The notes under the pieces: model-generated | What the model saw: the letters and a program-made list of their open reading frames with translations, nothing else | Told to the model about the DNA's origin: nothing | The model's database searches: none | Shown: positions 57,501-60,000 of the stretch, one piece after another | Layout: each line of letters begins with the position of its first letter | Position numbering within the stretch: position 1 is the first letter of the stretch | Program-made: the position numbers and the translations under genes | Origin: Owenia fusiformis | Lineage: Eukaryota > Annelida > Polychaeta > Sabellida > Oweniidae | Direction of reading: 5' to 3' | Assembly: GCA_903813345.2 (NCBI GenBank) | Contig: CAIIXF020000005.1 | Span: forward strand, 26,479,375 to 26,539,374 | Length of the DNA: 60,000 nt

Positions 57501-60000
57501 ATCAAAATATGTCACATTATGTAGAATCCATTCAAAAAGTTCATGAACTCATCCAATAATAGTGTAAATTGATTCAAGAAACATAACCAGAACATCGGCA
57601 ACGCCAAAGCGTAGCGAATCCCTTCGAACAGAAATGGCTGGCATTTTTACAAACGAAGCGCAAATATCATGAAACAACACACCAGAAAGGCCACCATTTT
57701 CAAAATGATTGCTCACTAGCCAAGTTGTCATCGAAAGAAATAATATGCTTTTAAGTAGCCACCTCTAAAGTTTTTGAAAAATCGCACGCGTATTTGTAAA
57801 ATAACACATAAAAATGGTGGCCATTTTTCAAAATGGACGACTACCCAAAGTTTTATTAGACAATGTGCCATGCTTAAAGTATTCACATATCAAATATGAA
57901 CAAAATCGCTCCACTACTTTTCGAGTTACAGTAAAATACGTTAAAATGGCGGCCATTTTTCAAAATGGCCACCTTCTACCAAAAGCGTCATTAGAAATAG
58001 ACAGTGTGCCATGCTTATTCACATACCAAATATGAACAAAATCGCTCCACTACTTTTCGAGTTATAGTGAAATACGTTAAAATGGCGGCCATTTTTCAAA
58101 ATTGTTTTCAAAATGGCCGCCTTCTACCAAAAGTGTCAAAGGACAGTGTGCCATGCTTATAGTATTCACATACCAAATAGGAACAAAATCGCTCCACTAC
58201 TTTTCGAGTTATAGTAAAATATGTTAAAATGGCGGCCATTTTTCAAATTTTTTTTCAAAATGGCCGCTTTTTACCAAAAGTGTCATAGGACAGTGTGCCA
58301 TGCTTATAGTATTCACATACCAAATATGAACAAATCGCTCCACTACTTTTCGCAGTTTTCGAGTTATAGTAAAATACGTTAAAATGGCGGCCATTTTTCA
58401 AAATGGCCGACTTCTACCAAAAGTGTCTTTAGACAGTGTGCAATGCTTATAGTATTCACATACCAAATATGAACAAAATCGCTCCACTATTTTTTGAGTT
58501 ACAGCAAAAATCGTAAAATGACGAGTAAAGGCCGCCATTTTTCAAGATGGCTGCCATGTGCTTCTTTAATATCTACATTTGTAGCATTATTAATGTCCTT
58601 TATAATTTTTTTACATTTACAACATATTGCTATTACAGTTTTACATATTGCACCTAAATTACTGTAAAATCGTCACTAAAATGGCCGCCATTTTGAAATG
58701 AGCGGCTATTTTGAAAATTGGCTTTCGAGCAGAACTTTTACCCCCAAAGGGTATATGTGTACAAAATATGAACAAAATCAGGCCAACGGTATTTGAGTTA
58801 TTGCCCGGACGGACGGACGGACGGACGTACGTACGGACGGACGGACGTACGTACAGACGGACGGACGTACGTACGGACGGACGTACGTACGGACGGACGG
58901 ATGTACGGACGGACGGATGTACGTAAGGACGGACGGACGGAGGCGTTCCCTATATCCCTCCGAACTTCGTTCGATGGGATAATAATTACATACAATCTTG
59001 AACATGTATTTCATGGAGTTATCATATGCTTACAGATGGAGATAGGAGCGGATCAAGAAGGGGAGGAAGAGGCAGAGGTAGAGGCAGGGGTAGAGGAAGA
59101 GGCAGAGGAAGAGGCAGGGGCAAAAGCAGTGGCAGTAGATGGTTTAGTAGTGAAGATCGATCTGAATGGTCATCAATGGAGGGTGACAGTATGAGAGACA
59201 GTAGAATGGATAGTGAAATGGGAGGTGGCAGAGGTGATGGAATGGGTGGTGGCAGAAGTGATGGAATGGGAGGTGGCAGAGGTGATGGAATGGGTGGTGG
59301 AATGGGAGGTGGTAGAGGAGATGGAATGGGTGGTGGCAGAGGAGATGGAATGGGTGGTGGAATGGGAGGTGGCAGAGGAGATGGAATGGGTGGTGGAATG
59401 GGAGGTGGCAGAGGTGATGGAATGGATGGTGGAATGGGAGGTGGCAGAGGTGACGGAATGGTTGGTGGCAGAGGTGATGGAATGGGTGGTGGAATGGGAG
59501 GTGGCAGAGGAGATGGAATGGGAGGTGGCAGAGGTGATGGAATGGGAGGTGGCAGGGGAGATGGAATGGGCGGTGGAATGGGAGGTGGCAGAGGAGATGG
59601 AATGGGTGGTGGAATGGGAGGTGGCAGAGGAGATGGAATGGGTGGTGGAATGGGAGGTGGCAGAGGAGATGGAATGGGTGGTGGAATGGGAGGTGGCAGA
59701 GGAGATGGAATGGGTGGTGGAATGGGAGGTGACAGAGGAGACGGAATGGGTGGTGGAATGGGAGGTGGCAGAGGAGACGGAATGGGTGGTGGAATGGGAG
59801 GTGACAGAGGAGACGGAATGGGTGGTGGAATGGGAGGTGGCAGAGGAGACGGAATGGGTGGTGGAATGGGAGGTGGCAGAGGAGATGGAATGGGAGGTGG
59901 AATGGGAGGTGACAGAGGTGATGGAATGGGAGGTGGCAGAGGAGATGGAATGGGAGGTGGCAGAGGTAGTGGAATGGGTGGTGGAATGGGAGGTGGCAGA
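48516..60000 (+). CDS. Secreted modular matrix protein (EGF, WAP, VWC, Gly-rich RGD repeats), partial
   Basis: Ten coding exons give 1136 residues, still open at the window end: 48516-48597, 51392-51574, 52330-52485, 53050-53193, 53582-53788, 54222-54383, 55269-55412, 55800-56006, 56318-57475 and 59036 onward. All internal introns are phase 1, so every domain exon is symmetrical (1-1), as is usual for shuffled extracellular modules. The order is signal peptide, 8-Cys module, EGF, WAP, VWC, EGF, WAP, VWC, PDGSGMGPR repeats, His/Ser/Gly-rich segment, RG-rich segment and Gly/Met-rich RGD repeats. Such a protein would be secreted and act in an extracellular matrix, for example shell matrix, byssus, adhesive or periostracum. 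The exact tissue is not visible, and I recognise no named protein. Domain details are under the separate exons. Confidence 0.9.
50361..51140. mobile_element. Inverted-repeat element, 780 bp, TA target site
   Basis: The ends CCGTATTCTCTGTAATTA and TAATTACAGAGAATACGG are a perfect 18 bp pair with TA on each side, followed by cgccc and gggcgc just inside. A second internal copy of the end (ccgtattctctccaataac) is at about 50940. It suggests one element inside another, or an end duplication. It lies in intron 1 of the matrix gene. Confidence 0.8.
51392..51574 (+). CDS. Matrix protein exon 2: eight-cysteine module of unassigned type
   Basis: The 61-codon 1-1 exon follows a strong pyrimidine tract (ttttttctctcag). 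It has eight cysteines in the order VC, TC, HC, CC, TC, PC, IC, with the motifs EKCCPPGTC and NPCDICTDPDPT. The pattern is compact and extracellular. It recalls VWC-like or other four-disulfide folds but does not fit EGF, WAP or the VWC domains found further on. I could not assign it. Unlike the next three exons, no second copy was found, although intron sequence before it resembles sequence before the second EGF exon. Confidence 0.8.
52330..52485 (+). CDS. Matrix protein exon 3: EGF-like domain, copy 1
   Basis: The exon encodes ACSEMEPYPCLNGGSC, then FYCSCPSGFSGVFC. The six cysteines and the CLNGGSC and CxCxxGFxGxxC motifs are diagnostic of an EGF-like domain. The loop between Cys3 and Cys4 is long (IDKTDRFMSQDGLNFY). 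There is no D/N-x-D/E calcium-binding signature before the first cysteine. EGF-like domains mediate protein contacts in matrix proteins. The domain is nearly identical to that in exon 6. Confidence 0.88.
52525..52660. repeat. Dispersed repeat inserted in cassette copy 1 of the matrix gene
   Basis: tgcctcagtcacatttgatc with tatggcaa and later blocks match 17705-17850. The corresponding intron of cassette copy 2 lacks it, so insertion followed the duplication, or it was lost from copy 2. Confidence 0.6.
53050..53193 (+). CDS. Matrix protein exon 4: WAP four-disulfide core domain, copy 1
   Basis: Eight cysteines occur in the order MCP, TC, EC, FC, CC, GC, IC, with the core MDKCCSNGCGKIC typical of whey acidic protein domains. 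About 48 residues is the usual size. WAP domains often inhibit serine proteases or bind matrix; inhibition cannot be predicted because the reactive loop is not diagnostic. The exon is 1-1 and repeats as exon 7. Confidence 0.88.
53582..53788 (+). CDS. Matrix protein exon 5: von Willebrand factor type C domain, copy 1
   Basis: Ten cysteines with KKDPCLSCEC and MCCPVC give the CxxCxC and CCxxC signatures of VWC. It opens with GCEVDGKMYFIGDVI, the usual start of the domain. VWC domains mediate oligomerisation or bind growth factors of the BMP family. The acceptor is an unusual purine-rich ttgttaaag at 53581, the same in both copies of the cassette. Confidence 0.88.
54222..54383 (+). CDS. Matrix protein exon 6: EGF-like domain, copy 2
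   Basis: This is the second copy of the exon 3 domain, with ACSKMEPYPCLNGGSC and CSCPGGFSGVYC. Compared with exon 3 it has only a few replacements and is 6 nt longer at the 3' end (SGSG). The upstream intron also matches the sequence before exon 3, for example tctatagaagctatccatga in both, so the DNA was duplicated as a block. Confidence 0.88.
54511..54930 (-). mobile_element. tRNA-derived SINE-like insert in cassette copy 2 of the matrix gene
   Basis: On the minus strand, tggcttgagcggtagagcgt fits an A box and gagttcaattccctcatggg fits a B box. ggggcattgaatttagcaca occurs twice, so two related units are present. The same tail motif, gcatcgaatttagcacact, occurs at 21487. The insert is absent from the corresponding intron of cassette copy 1. 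Confidence 0.7.
55269..55412 (+). CDS. Matrix protein exon 7: WAP domain, copy 2
   Basis: Same length as exon 4 (144 nt), with all eight cysteines kept and the identical MDKCCSNGCGKIC core. The differences are mostly in the first half (PEVKMDTIG against PKVKMDMVG). The downstream intron 55413-55799 is nearly identical to 53194-53581. Confidence 0.88.
55800..56006 (+). CDS. Matrix protein exon 8: VWC domain, copy 2
   Basis: It has ten cysteines as in exon 5. The central loop differs most (LNEDKSTGREQ here, LNDEDPTSPNGKE in exon 5), while the CALPECENPTYHEDMCCPVC end is identical. The exon ends with SKGAGG, leading into the repeat exon. Confidence 0.88.
56318..57475 (+). CDS. Matrix protein exon 9: thirty PDGSGMGPR repeats, then His-rich segment
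   Basis: One 1158 nt exon (386 codons). From about 56336 to 57145 it holds 30 units of a 9-residue repeat, PDGSGMGPR, with variants GPG, GPQ and GTG. Then come five PGGDSHGPR units and related PGGGSHGPQ and PGGSSHGSQ forms. A segment of SGAHSHGS type units follows, ending in GGHRHGSESDSM. The composition is Gly/Pro/Asp/Arg/Met, then His/Ser/Gly. Asp- and His-bearing repeats could bind calcium or transition metals; this is inferred. No stop interrupts other frames of the array either, so long antisense frames here are artefacts of the 27 bp period. Confidence 0.87.
57590..58790. repeat. Tandem repeat rich in aaaatggcggccatttt, unit about 125-135 bp
   Basis: From about 57800 there are five to six units with agtgtgccatgcttatagta, ttcacataccaaatatgaac, aaaatcgctccactactttt and aaaatggcggccatttttca. 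Flanks are more diverged. It lies in the intron between exons 9 and 10 of the matrix gene. Confidence 0.85.
58802..58940. repeat. GGAC/GTAC microsatellite
   Basis: The tract is made of ggacggacggac and gtacgtac runs. It is followed by atccctccgaacttcgttcg and atgggat, a small hairpin. Arg/Thr/Val- or Pro/Ser/Val-rich frames on both strands are by-products. Confidence 0.92.
59036..60000 (+). CDS. Matrix protein exon 10: RG-rich stretch and RGD-rich Gly/Met repeats, runs off window
   Basis: The acceptor is tgcttacag at 59035; joining in phase 1 gives HGDRSGSRRGG and then an alternating Arg/Gly stretch (about 20 residues). A short Ser-rich linker with SRWFSSEDRSEWSS follows, then a repeat region built from GGGRGDGM and GGGM units to base 60000. 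I count about 22 RGD tripeptides among some 260 residues. RGD is the classical integrin-recognition tripeptide. The units are 12 and 24 bp multiples, so the array probably varies in length between individuals. No stop is reached. Confidence 0.85.

Noticed and set aside
56273-57559. Long frames in other frames and on the minus strand across the PDGSGMGPR array
   Set aside because: The 27 bp period keeps all frames open. Only the plus-strand frame has splice sites in phase with the upstream domain exons.
58711-59194. Arg/Thr/Asp- and Pro/Ser/Val-rich frames
   Set aside because: They translate the GGAC/GTAC microsatellite. The 133-residue frame reaching into exon 10 is in the wrong phase for the RG/RGD-coding frame.

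Overview
This is an animal nuclear genome window, AT-rich and full of introns, minisatellites and small non-autonomous DNA transposons. A pearl-like interspersed element, abundant mariner- and hAT-like MITEs, tRNA-derived SINE sequence and a secreted EGF/WAP/VWC matrix protein with Gly-rich repeats point to a lophotrochozoan, most likely a bivalve mollusc. Species cannot be fixed from the sequence alone.

Three genes can be supported. (1) A minus-strand gene fills 7.3-46.0 kb. I could chain 38 coding exons (232 to 86 bp) with canonical AG/GT borders and matching phases at every junction. They sum to 6072 nt, an open frame of about 2022 residues. The product is a highly charged Arg/Glu/Lys/Gln-rich coiled-coil protein with no signal peptide or enzyme domain that I recognise. 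It consists of about four tandem copies of a 400-470 residue super-repeat, each carried by about eight exons, followed by a decayed C-terminal part. (2) An intronless plus-strand gene (29426-30433) for a 335-residue Gfo/Idh/MocA-type NAD(P)-dependent oxidoreductase lies inside the 4.5 kb intron 27823-32344 of gene 1, in antisense. Its bacterial-type family, lack of introns and nested position make it a candidate for horizontal acquisition or retroposition. (3) A plus-strand gene begins near 47.7-48.5 kb and runs off the window end. It encodes a secreted modular protein: signal peptide, an 8-Cys module, EGF, WAP, VWC, EGF, WAP, VWC, thirty 9-residue PDGSGMGPR-type repeats, a His/Gly/Ser-rich stretch, an RG-rich stretch, then a Gly/Met-rich region with about 22 RGD tripeptides in the part visible. 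All internal introns are phase 1.

Layout: 1-7.2 kb has no supported gene and holds minisatellites, palindromes and a 746 bp mariner-like foldback element. 7.3-46 kb is the coiled-coil gene, whose introns hold most of the mobile elements, including three transposons nested inside one another at 25.8-27.7 kb and a 1.7 kb minisatellite-bearing element at 43.5-45.2 kb. 46-47.7 kb is the interval between the divergently oriented genes 1 and 3. 47.7-60 kb is the matrix-protein gene.

The genes show no obvious pathway link. Gene 1 looks cytoplasmic or cytoskeletal, gene 2 is a soluble oxidoreductase and gene 3 is extracellular. The main interest lies in how proteins and elements are built by tandem duplication here: an eight-exon cassette amplified within gene 1, a three-exon domain cassette duplicated with its introns in gene 3, and short codon repeats expanded in gene 3.
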